From assembly GCF_002078875.1 (NCBI RefSeq), contig NC_034410.1, forward strand, positions 40,227,532-40,291,531: DNA of 64,000 bases, given 5' to 3'. Position 1 is the first letter of the stretch. Every line of letters starts with the position of its first letter. Shown one piece after another: positions 63,901 through 64,000 of this stretch. The translations under genes and the position numbers were made by a program. This DNA comes from Numida meleagris. Lineage: Eukaryota > Chordata > Aves > Galliformes > Numididae. The notes beneath the pieces were generated by a model. It had not been told where the DNA came from. It did no database searches and saw only the letters and a program-made list of their open reading frames with translations.

Positions 63901-64000
63901 AAAGCATTGAAGTGATAAAAAAAAAAAAGGAGCTAGGAGAAGGAACAAGGGATAAATGTTCAATTAAGCAACTCAAGACTTCAAAAAAATACCTGAAAAA

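Larger units (their letters stand above)
59581..64000 (-). other. OSBPL10 intron upstream of the PH exon (partial)
   Basis: The intron ends at the acceptor TTTGAACAG at 59581 and runs off the right edge. It contains the longest CR1 copy (59721-60276), an AAAAT pentamer run (60737-60757) and a poly(A) run (60945-60962). No upstream OSBPL10 exon was found before 64000: no segment encodes the opening PH strand. Confidence 0.85.

Noticed and set aside
1..64000. tRNA, rRNA, snoRNA, microRNA or CRISPR features
   Set aside because: No cloverleaf with A/B boxes, no paired C/D boxes with terminal stems and no regularly spaced repeats were seen by eye; small intronic RNAs cannot be excluded without a covariance-model search.

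Overview
This is vertebrate, almost certainly avian, nuclear DNA. Short exons with GT/AG splice sites sit in kilobase introns, AT content is high, CpG is rare outside a few islands, and the interspersed repeats are mainly CR1 LINEs ending in the ATTCTATG-type 3' repeat typical of birds. A galliform such as chicken fits, but the species cannot be fixed from the sequence alone.

The window holds one recognisable gene, on the minus strand: the middle of OSBPL10, encoding oxysterol-binding protein-related protein 10 (ORP10). Seven constitutive-looking exons were placed to the base and all their phases join correctly: 59580-59405 and 57612-57533 (PH domain), 48224-48039 (Ser/Arg-rich linker), 32747-32537 (helical segment), 23535-23381 (linker), 7932-7786 (acidic linker and entry to the lipid-binding domain) and 1491-1008 (first half of the ORD, with the [10 protein letters not shown] fingerprint). 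The N-terminal exon(s) lie beyond position 64000. The remaining ORD exons lie before position 1. The assembled reading frame is continuous for 1,439 coding bases.

Reading the introns on the coding strand gave four candidate transcript variants. (a) A 45-base in-frame cassette exon at 24215-24171 has strong splice sites. (b) An alternative first exon ends at a GTAAGT donor at 9557, with its ATG at 9652, and joins exon 7932-7786 in frame. It sits in a CpG-enriched segment (9480-9960) with CRE-like, AP-1 and MiT/TFE-type sites, and would give a short ORP10 lacking the PH domain. (c) A terminal exon at 37810-37658 could give a PH-domain protein ending in a transmembrane segment. (d) The PH exon has tandem donors. 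All four are inferences from sequence and need transcript data.

The rest is intron: five CR1 copies (three clear, two old), a GC-rich tandem-like repeat near 41.0-41.5 kb, a palindromic AT block near 56.3-56.5 kb, homopolymer and simple repeats, and a CpG- and palindrome-rich island near 2.46-2.95 kb. I saw no tRNA, rRNA, CRISPR or other protein-coding gene.
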